Numbered from the stretch's first letter, positions 1 through 14,170 are shown. The stretch: 64,000 nt of DNA from Selaginella moellendorffii (GCF_000143415.4 NW_003314409.1:221107-285106), one strand, 5' to 3'. A program made the numbers and translations. The notes: generated by a model from the letters alone, not told the origin.

Positions 1-369
1 TGAAATCGGAGTGGCGCAGCAGAAGCGTGGTCTTGAAGCTTGCCATGAGGCAAGGCTATCAAGGTTAGGGAAGTAGTTCCCGAGTGTTCAAAGAGAGGGC
101 TTTGAACGAAAGTCGATGATCAAGGACTTTCACGCTTATGCAGGAACCATGTTACAATGGTCGAAGGACTTGCCAAGCGAGATTGGCACGTCGGGGGAAC
201 AAATACCCTAGTTGAAGGTGATAACTTCAAAAAGGGTGGGCCATGGGGCCGAGCATGGAGGAGTCCATGCATGATCACAGACATGTCAAGTGAGAGGACT
301 TGGCAGTGTGGAGGAACTAGGTTCTTAAACTGTGATCTGTAGCGCGCTTTAAAAATAAGTTGGTGCACC

Positions 370-482
370 GGCGTGGGGAGTCACGCCAGGCATCTTGTGT
401 GATGCCGTCCGTAGATGCATATACGGAGGTTGGGTTCGAGTCCCGACCCTCTAGTGCTTGGGTTCGAGTCCCAAATCACTAG
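370..482 (+). other. Array of five consecutive perfect hairpins with tRNA T-arm-like loops
   Basis: Five adjacent inverted repeats with almost no spacer. GGCGTG/CACGCC (370-375/382-387). GGCATC/GATGCC (389-394/401-406). TCCGTA/TACGGA (408-413/422-427). GGTTGGG/CCCGACC around the loop TTCGAGT (428-448, one G-T wobble). CTAGTG/CACTAG enclosing TTGGG/CCCAA around the loop TTCGAGT (451-482). The loop TTCGAGT with flanking GG...CC is the tRNA T-loop and the Pol III B-box core (GGTTCGANTCC). The last three hairpins recur with changed but still pairing bases at 50737-50824. Function unknown. A tRNA-derived piece in a retrotransposon leader or LTR is the simplest reading. Confidence 0.7.
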
Positions 483-2169
483 GGCGTGGTGATGGTTTGG
501 AATATGAGGACACTCATATTTCGGTGGTCATGGACTCTCAGTGTGGAGACTGGTTTGGGCACACCGCCAAGCGAGGGATGCCTCGGAGTCGTGATGCACG
601 GTTAGATTGCTTAGTGTGAAAGCTTAGCATATCTAACTTGAACGCTTTGGTGCAAGTGGCACCAAGGTCGTGGTGAGTGAGATGGGGACACCTAATCTCA
701 GTTGCTATGAACCCTTGGCCGTAAGGGCTGGCTTGGGTGCACCGCCAAGTGTGGGGGATGCCCCCGGGGTTATAGTCAACAACTTGGAGGTCTAGAAGAC
801 CAAGTACCTCTTGGCAACTCTGTTAAGGTGCCAAGGTGAGATCACTAGGTGATCTTATGGCCAGATAAGGACAAGGTCCTTGGTTGGCTAAGGAATGAAG
901 TTCCTGGTTCAAAATGTTGAAATTGAACTGTTTAAGGTGGTGTGGCTTGGTCGTGATGACCAAGTGGGAAGAGCACCTAAGGGAAATAAACTATGTCCGT
1001 GCGATGGCATAGTGAGTCCGAGGAAAGTAGTCTCTATAAAAGACCCATGGGAGGGTCACGAAGTTGGGCCGTGGATAGAGCCCATAGCAGAAGATGCTAA
1101 AGAGACGTACTAGGGGTGAACATCCTCCGGACTTGGCAAAGAAGAGTCTTTGCTATGGAACCGAAATAATACCTCAAGAAGGGAGGTAGAGATTCGATGT
1201 TGCTTGGTGCAACAATCAACGGATAGGAACAAAAGATGAGTGGCCAAGATAGGGCCGTGGAATCCCTTGGAAGGAATCCAAGTGACAAAGTTAGGTGAGG
1301 AACACTAATGTGTTGGACGCTAACAAGTTGCGGGAAAGGAAGTGTGTTTCCAAGGAAGGATTCCGAAATGTTCCGATTTGGCGAAAGTGGAAGCTCCAAG
1401 GGAGGGAGCGGTAAGGTAGCCAAATGATAGGGCCATGAACAGCCCTAGCACAAAGTATGATAACCGGAACTTCAGCACGAAATAGAAGAGAGGATGATGG
1501 TGCCCTCGAGTAGAGAACTTCCTAGGATGGGAAGTGGAGTTGCACAAAAGGTGCAAGGCAAGGTGTCGAAGACACCTAGGAAATTGACTCCAAGAAGTCA
1601 AAATTCAAAGTTCCAAAGTGCAAAGGTTATATCGATGGAAAGTGAGACTACTCGAGAAGGAGTAGTGGGATTGACTTAGAGAAGGGTCTCTAAGAGGTTT
1701 AGCGAGAACTAAACCAATAAAAGGAGAGAACCACTATATGTGGTCCAATCAGTCTTTAAGTTGGAGAGACTACCCTCCTTAGAGGATATGCAAAATGCAT
1801 GGTGAGCCTTCAATGTCACACCATTGACAAATATTGGCTACGCGCCAAGGATGGAAATGGTAACACATGCGGGTGTTACTTTATAAAATGGTTCACCGTT
1901 CGATGAGGACATCGAACTTCGTCTATGGGTGGTGGAGTTGTGAGACACAAAATCCCTAGGCCCCAAAGTGGAGCCGGAAGGGCGCCACATGGTAGTGGCC
2001 GAAGCGAGAGCCAAACGAGCGTAACACGTTTGGACCAAAAGCTCCGACTTGAAAAGTCAAGAGCGGGAGTGGAACTCCCAACGAAGTGCTCGAGGAACGA
2101 GCACGAAGCGAGCAAAAAGCAAGGCTCCAAAAAGGGACCCAAAAGGACCAACACATGACACGTGGAAGT

Positions 2170-2740
2170 GTCCGAGATGGACTCGAGTTGGAGTCCGAAG
2201 TGGAGTCCGAGATGGACTCGCGTTGGAGTCCGAAGTGGAGTCCGAGATGGACTTGAGTTGGAGTCCGAAGTGGAGTCCGAGATGGACCCGAGTTGGAGTC
2301 CGAAGTGGAGTCCGAGATGGACCCGAGTTGGAGTCCGAAGTGGAGTCCGAGATGGACCCGAGTTGGAGTCCGAAGTGGAGTCCGAGATGGACCCGAGTTG
2401 GAGTCCGAAGTGGAGTCCGAGCTGGACCCGAGTTGGAGTCCGAAGTGGAGTCCGAGATGGACCCGAGTTGGAGTCCGAAGTGGAGTCCGAGATGGACCCG
2501 AGTTGGAGTCCGAAGTGGAGTCTGAGATGGACCCGAGATGGAGTCCGAGATGGAGTCCGAGATGGAGTCCGAAGTCGAGACCGAGACCGGGACCGAGACC
2601 GAGACCGAGACCGAGATCGAGATCGGGACCGAGAATGAGACCGAGGCCGAGGCCGAGACCGAGGCCGAGGCCGAGACCGAGCCCGAGCCCGAGTCCGAGT
2701 CCGAGTCCGAGTCCGAGTCCGAGTCCGAGTTCGAGTCTGA
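2170..2740 (+). repeat. GA-rich minisatellite, 35-bp units grading into GAGNCC hexamers
   Basis: About ten units of 35 bp (core GATGGACCCGAGTTGGAGTC, then CGAAGTGGAGTCCGA) run from about 2170 to 2525. They grade into GATGGAGTCCGA-type 12-mers, then GAGACC/GAGGCC hexamers and finally GAGTCC hexamers to 2740. Because 35 is not a multiple of 3 and stops are absent from the unit, long open frames appear on both strands. They are not evidence of protein. Shorter hexamer arrays sit at the same relative place at 4560-4890 (inverted) and 51085-51210 / 51440-51555. Confidence 0.9.
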
Positions 2741-4197
2741 GAGGGTGAAAGCCCAAAGCGTTCGTCTCCCAGACCCTGGGGGGTTTGGTGAGCTCCAAAA
2801 GTATAGTAGGGGGAGGACTGCAGTGGAGCCAGTTTGGCCAGGAAAGGCCAGTTTGGCCCAGGAAGGCCGGACCCAGTGTTGGGTGATGAGCTGCCCACTG
2901 GGAAGTCCAAGACTAGAGTGAACACAGACCGACAAGCGGGGTAGCTTGGTGAAGTGTTCAAGAGCCGGCTCTAGTTCCCCCGGGAGATCGATTGGCCGAT
3001 GCTCCCAGTCCAAGTGTGGGTGGCACTACCTACTTGGATACCTGGTGTGGCTCAACGGAACCCGCTCTAAGCCCATGGCTAGAGCACCCAAGGGCAGAAG
3101 GCGAGGAGAGTACCCAGGTGGCTCGCGTAAGGCCACGGTGTTCCGAAATGTTGTCCCAAAGGCCCAGACTGTGGAAAGGAAGAGGAGCAGTCCTCTGGGG
3201 TAGTGACCAAGGACACAGTCGTGTGGTGAGGAAGTCCCAGAGGACCGTGGGACTTAGTGGTCGGGCCTGTGGGTCTCGATCCAGTGGCAGTGTTGGCAAA
3301 CACCGCCAGGGGCAGAAAGGGACTTAGTGGGGACTGACAGAGGGATATTGGGGAAGGCTATTCCCCTTGTCGGTGGGCATCCTAAGGATGCTAAGGAGTG
3401 GATCTGAGATGACCACTCACGGATGGTTTGCCTAAGTCTTGGAGAGCCAAGACGGTGATGCAAGTGGTATTGGACTACCAGTGTGGCAAAGGTGATTGGG
3501 CATGGCCTTAGCGTAACGGGCTGCTATGTCGGTGGTACCTTTGAGTGTCGGTCATGGGATCGGACACGTGGAGCACTTGGACCAAGTGCAAATGTTGAGT
3601 GGCATGGATGCCATTCTCGGGGCTAGCAAGTCCCAAGTCCTGGATTGGACTTATGGAGGTTGTGAATGAGACTCCTTCAAGTGGTCAGAGGTGTGGTTAA
3701 GTGACTAAAGTAGAATGGAAAATTTAGTCGCTTACACTTGCGTTAGGGTATGCCGAAATAGCACTAGACTCCGTTTGGCTTCGTTTTGCGTGCTGGTCCT
3801 AGCATTGGGATGCTGATTGCTTTAGGATTGTTCCAAGTCGCTCCGGGCTCCTATCCCTTCGCTCCTTGGGCTGTATGCTCGGGAGTTGCTCCGTGGTCTG
3901 GTTCCGTCACTCCTTGGCTCCATGCTTGGGAGTTTGGCACCGTTCCTTTGTTCAGTGGCCCAAGGCCTTGAACCTCGGGTCCACACCACATTCCTTTGGA
4001 CACGTGGCATCTGTCATGTGGCATAAAGAGGGTTTAGGTTCTGCTTCGTGGTGTTATCCTATGGTAAATCACCATAGGATAAAGGGTCAAAACCATGTGC
4101 GCTACAATTTTCAAATCTTGACAAATTCTAGATGCTTATGCTACCAATTAAGGAAAATAAATAACCCCAACATTAAGTGTGAATAGAATGTAAATTC

Positions 4198-5760
4198 TTT
4201 TTTGGATGTAAAACACAAATCCCTAAACCCTAAAGTGGAGCTGAAATTGGGCCAAATGATAGTGGCTAAAATAAAAGTTCAATGAGCATGATATGTTTAA
4301 ATCAAAAACTCTAATTGGGAAAGTTGAAAGTGGGAGTGGAACTCCCAAAGAAGTGCTTTAGGAACAAGTATGAAATTTCATATGATTTGATCCATCAATG
4401 TAATTAAGAATGCAACCAACCCACCATGTGGGTGTAGCCTTCTTAAATCATACTAACCTTTTTTGGCCAAACTAATTCCACTGAAGTCCTCCTCTTATTA
4501 TGGACTTACCAAACCCTTTATAGTCTAGGAGACAATTGCTTTGGGGTTTCACCTTTGGACTTGAACTCAGACTCAGACATGGACTTAGTCTCAGTCTCGA
4601 ACTCGAACTTAATCTTAGTCTTGGACTTGAACTCAGTCTTAATCTTGGACTTGGACTCGGGCTTGGACTTGGTCTTGCTCTCAGCCTTGGTCTTGATCTT
4701 GGCCTTAGTCTCGGTTTCAGTCTTGGTCTCAGGCTCGAATTCCATTTCAAACCAAATCTTGAACTCCATCTCAAACTCAGCTTCTGCCTCCATCTCAGAT
4801 CCGATCTCGGACTTAGTCTCAGAATTGGTCTTGAACTAGGTCTCGGACTCAATCTCGGATTCAATCTTAAACTCGGTCCTAACACTTTTATATATCATAA
4901 CACTTGCTATGTGTTGGTCCTTCTTATATCCCTCTTTAAAGTTACTTATCAATCCAAACTTAGTAAAGTGAAACATTTAACCACTAAAGAGTCCAAGGCT
5001 AAAATGAATATAGATGGATAAGTGGGGTGACTTGATGACCTTGTATGGCTTATTAGAATCTCATTCTAGCCACATGGTTGGGGCACTCTAATGGCAAAAG
5101 GTGGGAGGAGTATCTATGAGGCTTGTATTAGGCTTCAATATTTCAAAATATCATTCTAAAGTACTAGATTATAGAAGAATTATCCTTTTACTTAGTGACC
5201 AAAAGTATAGTTATGTTAAGGAAGTCCCAAAAGTTAATAAAACTTAGTGGTTAGTGTTTAGGCCTTTGGGCCTAACCCAATGGTGGTGTTAACAAGCACT
5301 GTCGTGGATGAAGAGAGACTTGGTGGGACTGAAGAAAAGACTAAAGGAGAGATATTAGATGGTGTTTTAGGGATGCTAAGTTGTGGTCATGGGATGACTA
5401 TACATGGACAGATGGCCCAATCTTGGGAAGGCAGGACTGTGGTACAAGTGGTCTTAGATTACTAATCAGATAATATGAATGGACATAGGTTTATTGTCAA
5501 TGGCACCTTTGTATGTCTGAAGTGGGATTAGACATGTAAAGCACTTGGATTATGTGCAAAATTGGTATGGTTTAGAAATCACATCTGAGGGATAACAAAT
5601 ACCCCATGATAGATGAGGACCTATGAAGGTTGTAAGTGAAACTCCTCAAAGGAGTCAAGGGTTTGATTAAGTGACTAAAGTAGAATGACAAATTTAATCA
5701 TTTACATTAGGTTGCATTTTAGTGGTTGTTCTATGGCTTTATGTGGGTAAAATTAATATG
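4198..5760 (+). mobile_element. Decayed, internally inverted copy of the same repeat (copy b)
   Basis: Copy b repeats copy a from about 1940 onward. For example 4205-4370 pairs with 1940-2110, 4990-5200 with 2905-3190, and 5340-5720 with 3320-3745. The block corresponding to about 2080-2905 is present in reverse complement at about 4395-4985, including the hexamer array. Most differences are C to T and G to A, so copy b is far more AT-rich and has lost nearly all CG sites. No coding content. Confidence 0.7.
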
Positions 5761-8150
<2,390 letters not shown>

Positions 8151-8533
8151 TGAGAGAGAGAGTTCGTTCTTTCACACAGGGGCGCGCCCACAGAGTAGTG
8201 CGGTATACATACACACTCCCTCTAATAATAAGAGAAACAAAAATAGAGGTAGCAAGCTATTTATCTTTAATAGAAAGAACCGAACAGCTTGCCAAAACTG
8301 AAGATTCCATCCTAATGTTGGTATTTTTTTAAAAAAATTTTGCCAAGGGTTTAGGCCAAAGGGTTCCCCATTAAACTTTCCTACCCTTAAAGACCAGCCC
8401 GGATGTCAATCACCATGTGGTTGGATTCCTTAAGCCAACCAACAGAGTCAGACCCAAGAAGGTAATACCATCTAAACCCATTTGAATTAAGAGTATCATC
8501 CATTTGATCTCCCAGAAGGGCTAAAGCTAGCTC

Positions 8534-9760
8534 TTGAATACTTATGTTTCTACCTTTGCCACGTTAATCCGGCAGTGTGCAGCAATTGGGAGCCTGGTGC
8601 GAGCGCGGGATTGCCACTCACGGATCCTCCACAGCCAGCACAGCGGCAACACATTCCTAGGCAATCTCCTCATCACAATGTATGCCTGTTGTGGGAGGTT
8701 GGAGGAGGCAAGGGCAGTGTTTGATGGCCTCGACTTCCCCAATACCTTCTCCTGGAACGCAGTTGTGTCAGCATACACGCAGGAGCGGCAGCTGAATCGG
8801 GAGCTCTTTGATGGGATGCTGGATCACGATGCCGTTTCCTGTAATCTCATAGCCAAGGCGCATGCCCAGTCTGGGGATCTGGAATCGGCCAAGCTCTTGT
8901 TCGATCACCAAGGAACGTCATCTCTTGGACTGCGATCGTCGCGGACTACTCCCACTCCGGGCACATCGCTGAGGCAGAGGCGATCTTCCAGAGAATGCTC
9001 CACGACACAATCGCCGGGAACGCCATGGTCACAGCACATGCCCATCACTGGCATTTGCGCGAAGCGTTCACTATCTTCGACACCATGCCGGTCAAGAACG
9101 ATCTCTCATGGAATTTGATGCTCCAGGCATTCACTGTGAACTCCAGCCCAGAGGACGCGCCACATTTCTTCGAATCTGTGCCTTGCCGGAACGTTGTGTC
9201 GTGGAACGCTTTACTCGCAGCAGTTGCCCAAAGAAGGCGCTTCGCGGAGGCCAGCAGGACTTTCGAGATGATGCCACAGCTGGAGCTCGCGTCGTGGAAC
9301 ACCATTATCACCTCCTGGAACACGCTCATCGCTGGCTATGCCGAGAATGGCTCGTACAAAACCGCCGTGGAGCTCTTCCGGGAGCTCAACCTCGAGGGAC
9401 TCAAGCCTACGGAGAGCACTTTCGTGGCTCTACTGTGCAACTGCGGAGAGCTCACGAGCACTTCGTGTTGATGATCACCCAGTATGGACTGCGGCCAGAG
9501 CTCGATCACTACGGCTGCATGGTGGAGGTCCTGGGCCGAGCAAAGCAGCTGGATCATGCCGACGAAATGCCATTCTTCCCAGGACCTGTTGCTTGGACGA
9601 GCTACTTGAGCTGCGCAGCATCTCATGGAGCTGGACCCCGAGAACAAGTCGATGTATCAGCTTCTCTCCAGCACGTACACCGAGAAAGCAGCAGCGCAGC
9701 AGCAGCAGCAACAGTGCTCGATGATCGATGGAGAGGTTGTCCCGGAAAGTTTTGAGCAGA
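8534..9760 (+). pseudogene. PPR protein (E-type) pseudogene
   Basis: Three frames carry consecutive PPR motifs. 8534-8900 has LHSQ...NLLITMYACCGRLEEARAVFD-type repeats. 8995-9465 has SWNLMLQAF, VSWNALLAAV and SWNTLIAGYAENG repeats. 9475-9600 continues in another frame with the YGLRPELDHYGCMVEVLGRA stretch typical of the last repeats before the E motif, and 9625 onward has MELDPENKSMYQLLSSTY of the E motif. At least three frameshifts separate these blocks, so no full protein is possible. Plant PPR-E proteins act in organelles in RNA editing. No DYW domain follows. Its 3' end meets the 3' end of the minus-strand PPR relic at about 9.77 kb. Confidence 0.8.
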
Positions 9761-9776
9761 AAAACTTGTTGCAAAG

Positions 9777-11791
9777 TCACGACGAGGCTGTTGATCCCGC
9801 AGTCGAGCCTTTACGCTGGTAAGGGAAGCTTTCCATTGTCTTGTGAAAACGCTCTCGTTCTAGTTGGAGCTTCCGGCTTCTCAGCATCCGAACGGTGTTT
9901 TTGAGCCTGATCATGTCCTGCGTCCTACCAACAGCTTTATAGATGTTGGCCAAGAGCATCCGAGCGCCGTCCTCGCTCGGATCCAGCTTGAGTGCATTCT
10001 CTGCCGCTCGCTCTCCACGCTGGACGTCGCGGTGAATCCCACAGCCACCGAGAAGAGCCCCCCAGCTCGCAGCATCCAGTTCAAACGGGATAGAACCCAG
10101 AAGCACCTCGGCCTCTTCGAGCTGTCCGGACCGGCCGAGGATATCAACCACGCAGCTGTAGTGCTCGCGGACAGGATCCACGTCGAAGAAAACAATCCCG
10201 CGTGGCTGCATCTGCCGAGCACGCTCGTGAAGGTGACTGGAGTGATCCTTCGGCGTTCATGGCGTAGAAAAACTGCATGGCGTCGGAGAAGCTCTCGGCC
10301 AGAGTGTAAGCCGTGAACATCGCGCTGGAGAAGACGACCTCGGAAGACACCGGTGGCATGGCGTCGAAAGTGTCTCATATACCCGTTCCAGGCATAGCCC
10401 GCGATCATGATCGTCCAGGAAACGCAGTCTTACTGTGGCATGCTGGAGAAGAGCTTTCGAGCTTCGTCGACGTGCCCGTGCAGTCGCCACTGCGATGTTC
10501 CACGAGACGATATCCCTCTCCGGCATAGCGTCGAAAGTGTTCCGTAGTTCAGCCATGCTGCGAGTGAGCCGCCAACATCGTGTTCCAGGCCAGGATGTCT
10601 TTCACCACCACTTTGTCGAACACCGCCTCGGCCTCGTCGATTCTCCCGAGCTTACAGTATTGGCCGTGGTGAGCACCAAGTTGTGGACTGGCATGCGGTC
10701 AAGCAAGCTCCTGGGCTCCTCCAAGTGATTGCTCTGAGCGTAGGCGGCGACGAGAGACGTCCAGCAATGGCGTCCCGCTGCGGCATCTTGTCAAACATCT
10801 GTTTTGCTCGGTCCAGATCGCCGCTCTGAGCATACGAGGAGAGAAGAGCTGTGCACAAGACGATGTTCTGGACGGGCATCTCCTCGAAGATGAGCCGACC
10901 TCTCGGAGCTGGCCGTTTTGCGAGAGGGCCTGGATCATCGCTGTCTGGGAGATGATGTCCTGGTCGGGCATTCGGGCGAAGATGGCCTTGGCTTGCTCGA
11001 GATCCCCCGACTGGATGTGCACTGTGAGCATTGAGGTGAACGCGACGAGATCGTGCTCCGGCATGTTGCGAAACACCGCGCGAGCTTCTTCAAGCTGCCC
11101 GTTCTGGGCACATGCAGCGAGCATGGAAGTCCATGGCAAGAGGTTGCTCTCTGGGATTTTGTTGAAGATCCCAACTGCTACATGGACGCGGGAGTTTTCG
11201 CCATAGGCTTGGATCATTGTAGTCTCAGTGATCGCATTCCTCTCAGGCATCAAAGAGAAGAGCTTACCTGCGTCCTCCAAATGCCCGTTCCGACCAAGCG
11301 CCTGGATCATGACAGTCCACGAGACGACGTCGTGCTGGGGCATGGAATCAAACAGAGGCTTCGCCTCATCCACGCTGCCGCCGCGAGAACTCGCCGTGAT
11401 CATTGCGTTCCAGGCCCGGGGCATCCGGTGGAACGTTTCCCGGGCCTGATCCAAGCGGCCGTTGTGAGCGTAAGCCTGGAGCAAGATGTTCCAGGAGTAG
11501 CCTCGGCTCCTGGATAGCATCGAAACCATACCTGGCATCGCGCACGCCCCCGCATTTGCCATACATCTCCACGCAGAAATTGGCGAGGAGCTTGTCGTGG
11601 CGGCACTCAGCGCTGGCCAAGATCCGAGCGTGGAGCCGCCCCGCCTGCTCCAATTCCCTGCACGATCGAAGAAGCGCCAAGAACTGCGAGGAAGGATCGC
11701 TCTCCCTCCTCGCATTCTCCATCAAGAGCCCTAGAACAAGATCAAAGCTTTCTTCTCGACGATTGCAGGCTGATAGAAGCACAATTAGCAT
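9777..11791 (-). pseudogene. PPR protein (E-type) pseudogene
   Basis: Read from 11791 leftward. The N-terminal part (LLRSCRELEQAGRLHARIL, CVEMYGKCGGVRDAR) lies in one frame. A long repeat array follows in a second frame (11540-10950: SWNILLQAYAHNGRLDQAR, VSWTVMIQALGRNGHLEDA, PWTSMLAACAQNGQLEEAR). Further repeats sit in shifting frames at 10880-10260. The C-terminal E region (HYSCVVDILGRSGQLEEAE, then ALKLDPSEDGARMLLANIY) is at 10211-9800. At least four frameshifts. Many motifs match SxxNG-type PPR repeats of Selaginella-like E-subclass proteins. The upstream flank (11800-11900) resembles part of the lectin-relic repeat at 13.6 kb. Confidence 0.8.
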
Positions 11792-13378
11792 GCTTGAGAT
11801 GTTAAGAAAAGAGCACTGGCGCCTTTCCCAGGATCATCAACTTTGTTCTTTGTTTGCTCCAAAAAGGCCAACAATCTTCCAAAATCTGAACACCATTTCT
11901 ATTATAGATAATTTGAGAATCATGAGAAAAGAGATTCCCAGAAGCATTTAATTCACTGTGACCACAGGAGTTTGGAAATGGCCATTTTTTCCAATATAAT
12001 TTTTAAAGATAAGATAGTATGACAGTCTGAACAATATTAGAAATGAAATTGTTTCCCTAATTATCAGTTTATTGAATATATTGTCACTTTAACTCTTAAA
12101 GTAATTTAAATCTTGAGGAAATCCTAAGGAAAGTATGGGTTGGACAAGGCCATCACTGTAACATTGAATGATGGGCAATTCAAACCTTCTTTTCTTTTTT
12201 TTTTCCTTACTTCAATGTTAAGGAGTAGGATCAGTGGGTGGGATGCCAAGTTTTCAAGAAAGTTAAAGGCCAGAAATCCAACTTGAAGTCATGCCATGCT
12301 TGTTGGTGGAATACATATTACTGGCATACTGAAATTGTGAAACTATGGCATTAGGATTTAAAATGCTTTGGTTGTTTTGTGTTTATGTTCTTTCACTTTT
12401 TATTTAGTCCAACTATCTATATTATCTAATCTATGCTCTTAAGAAAGACTCAAATGTAACTGGATGACCTTGGATGGATGGAGTGAGAATAAGCATCTTG
12501 TATTGCAAAGTTTAAGCTTGACTAGCTTCTTTTTGCCACCGCCTAACACTATATCTTGATGAGGAACACTTTCAAGTTTCTTCCACGCTCACACACTCAA
12601 TATAAACCATCTGTATGTGATTTAACATTACTTTAACAAAGGAGCATATGGAAAAATAGATTGAGTGTCTACATATACTACAGTGAAGCTGGTGTAATCT
12701 ACTGAGGACCCACATGTTCTTATGTATTCTACATCAAGACCTACTCAAATTTGAGAAAATTTTAGATGTATGACTTTCAAGTCACCAACTTTGCTTCTTG
12801 TTTGATTGGAATCTCATTTTCCACCACAATTTATTTGCTGTAGCTCTTCATAGGAACTTACAAAAGGCTTTGAAAACCCTTCTAGCATCATTATGTATTT
12901 ATTCTTTGAAAGCTTTGCTCCTGTTTAAGCATCTTCTCAAATCAAGCCTTCATCTTGGTGCTAATGACATGGTTATTAATATTTATGACTTGAAGAGTGG
13001 TCTCCTTTAGTTTTCTAAGCTCGAACTTGTGGCTTTATTTGTTTGCAATCTTTGGTACAACTTGGAATGCATGTAGATCATTTATCTCAAAATCACTTTT
13101 TAAATCTTACTACTTCATGAATCATAATTGCCATTATCGCTTATGGAAAATTCTTCTACCACCCTTGCAAGATTTTATTGCACAATTATCTTGACTCACT
13201 TCTTTTCATCGTGTCATCTATATTCTCTCTACCATAAAAACCTATAGTAATGTGCTTTGAGAGTCTTTTAATACTTAATGAGGAGCTTTCCATAAAGCTG
13301 CTTGTAAGTCTGTCGACCATAATATAATATAACCATCATTTTCTACTACAAGCCCAACTGTTTTTATACAATCAGGTT
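11792..13378. other. Intergenic, AT-rich, no gene recognised
   Basis: 11830-11900 has weak similarity to 13640-13690 (AAGGCC.ACAATCTTC, then TCTGAA.ACCA). The rest holds only short frames without domains. Confidence 0.4.
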
Positions 13379-14170
13379 TTATTTTACAATATTTGAAGCC
13401 TTAACAAAAATCTTGTCCCCAATATATACATCTGAGTTGTAAAGAATATTGATTGGGCATGGAGAATGTGTATAAATGCCAGATTCATATAACACTCTTT
13501 CTCCATCTAGCATATCGTATAGGACAAAATTGCAATCTACCTGTATGATAAATCGATACCTAGCATTCTTGGATTGAAAGATATATGGATCACTAACAAA
13601 TGATCCCAAGGATTTAAAACCACTAATTATGATTGTTTCAAAAGGCCTACAATCTTCTAAATCTGAATACCAATCTTGGATTTGATAATAACTCTTGTTA
13701 TGAGTAATTTAGGGCTGGATTGAAGGAGTATAAGGAGGAAAGGGACTTGAAATATTCCAATAGTTATTATAAGTGTTTAATTCATTATGTTCACTTTTGT
13801 CAATAGGCCATGAAACATAATCAATTCCTAAGAGTTTAGATATAACTAACATTGTTCCATAACCATTCACCCGTGCTTGGGGGATGATGATTTTAAGAAT
13901 TTGCATATATTCATATCTCATAATATTAGAAGATAGTGCAATAGACTCGTCAGGAGACACTGAACAAGTGATGGCTATCATTGAAGGAGCAATACTGAAG
14001 AACCAAAGATGTATAGTAACATAATAATTATCTGTGATTGCAATATTATATCTAAAGCTTCACCCCGCAGAGTAAAAAGCAAATTTTTGAAGAGAATTGA
14101 TAAAAGAAGAAATAGCACTTGTGACTTTCCTTGTTTCCAATTGGGAAAATTGCCCAGGATGTCAAGCATC
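13379..14170 (-). pseudogene. Bulb-type (mannose-binding) lectin relic
   Basis: The minus frame 13609-13379 contains FIIQVDCNFVLYD. This fits the QxDxNxVxY mannose-binding signature of bulb-type (GNA-like) lectin domains, with a following ESGIY...CPINILYNSDVYIGDK segment typical of the next strand repeat. Upstream frames (13981-13709 and 14169-13978) give VNGYGTMLVISKLLGIDYVSW and a hydrophobic segment, but they are separated by stops at about 13709 and 13978. No complete gene model was found. A second, worse copy lies at 29280-29830 in the same orientation. Lectin identity rests mainly on the nine-residue signature. Confidence 0.5.

Larger units (their letters stand above)
1..4106 (+). mobile_element. 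3' region and LTR-type end of a Gypsy element (repeat copy a)
   Basis: No convincing coding sequence. The stretch matches, block by block, the region downstream of the Gypsy-4 polyprotein (50.6-52.2 kb) and the decayed copy at 4.2-5.8 kb. Shared blocks are a hairpin/T-arm segment near 370-482, a segment beginning TGGGTGGTGGAGTTGT near 1926, a GA-rich minisatellite, and a module GGTGAAAGCCCAAAGCG near 2745 followed by GTTCCAAAAGTATAG-like sequence. It ends in GTGCGCTACA at 4106, like the LTR ends at 19467 (minus) and 56261. No primer-binding site follows 4106, so this is probably a 3' LTR end or a solo piece. The coding part would lie left of the window. The exact LTR start was not found. GC-rich and little decayed compared with its neighbour. 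Confidence 0.6.

Noticed and set aside
428-482. Possible tRNA genes
   Set aside because: Only T-arm-like hairpins are present. No acceptor, D and anticodon arms of a full tRNA could be assembled around them in either copy.
2160-2530. Regular repeat spacing resembling a CRISPR array
   Set aside because: Units are contiguous without unique spacers, and the context is a plant nuclear genome.
1876-3013. Long open frames (up to about 360 codons) on both strands with Arg-Thr, Gly-Leu or Ser-Asp repeats
   Set aside because: They are produced by the stop-free 35-bp and 6-bp repeats. All frames are open, and no domain or start context supports a gene.
9045-11951. Numerous antisense frames over the PPR relics
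   Set aside because: They are complements of the PPR repeats and show no independent domain or codon pattern.
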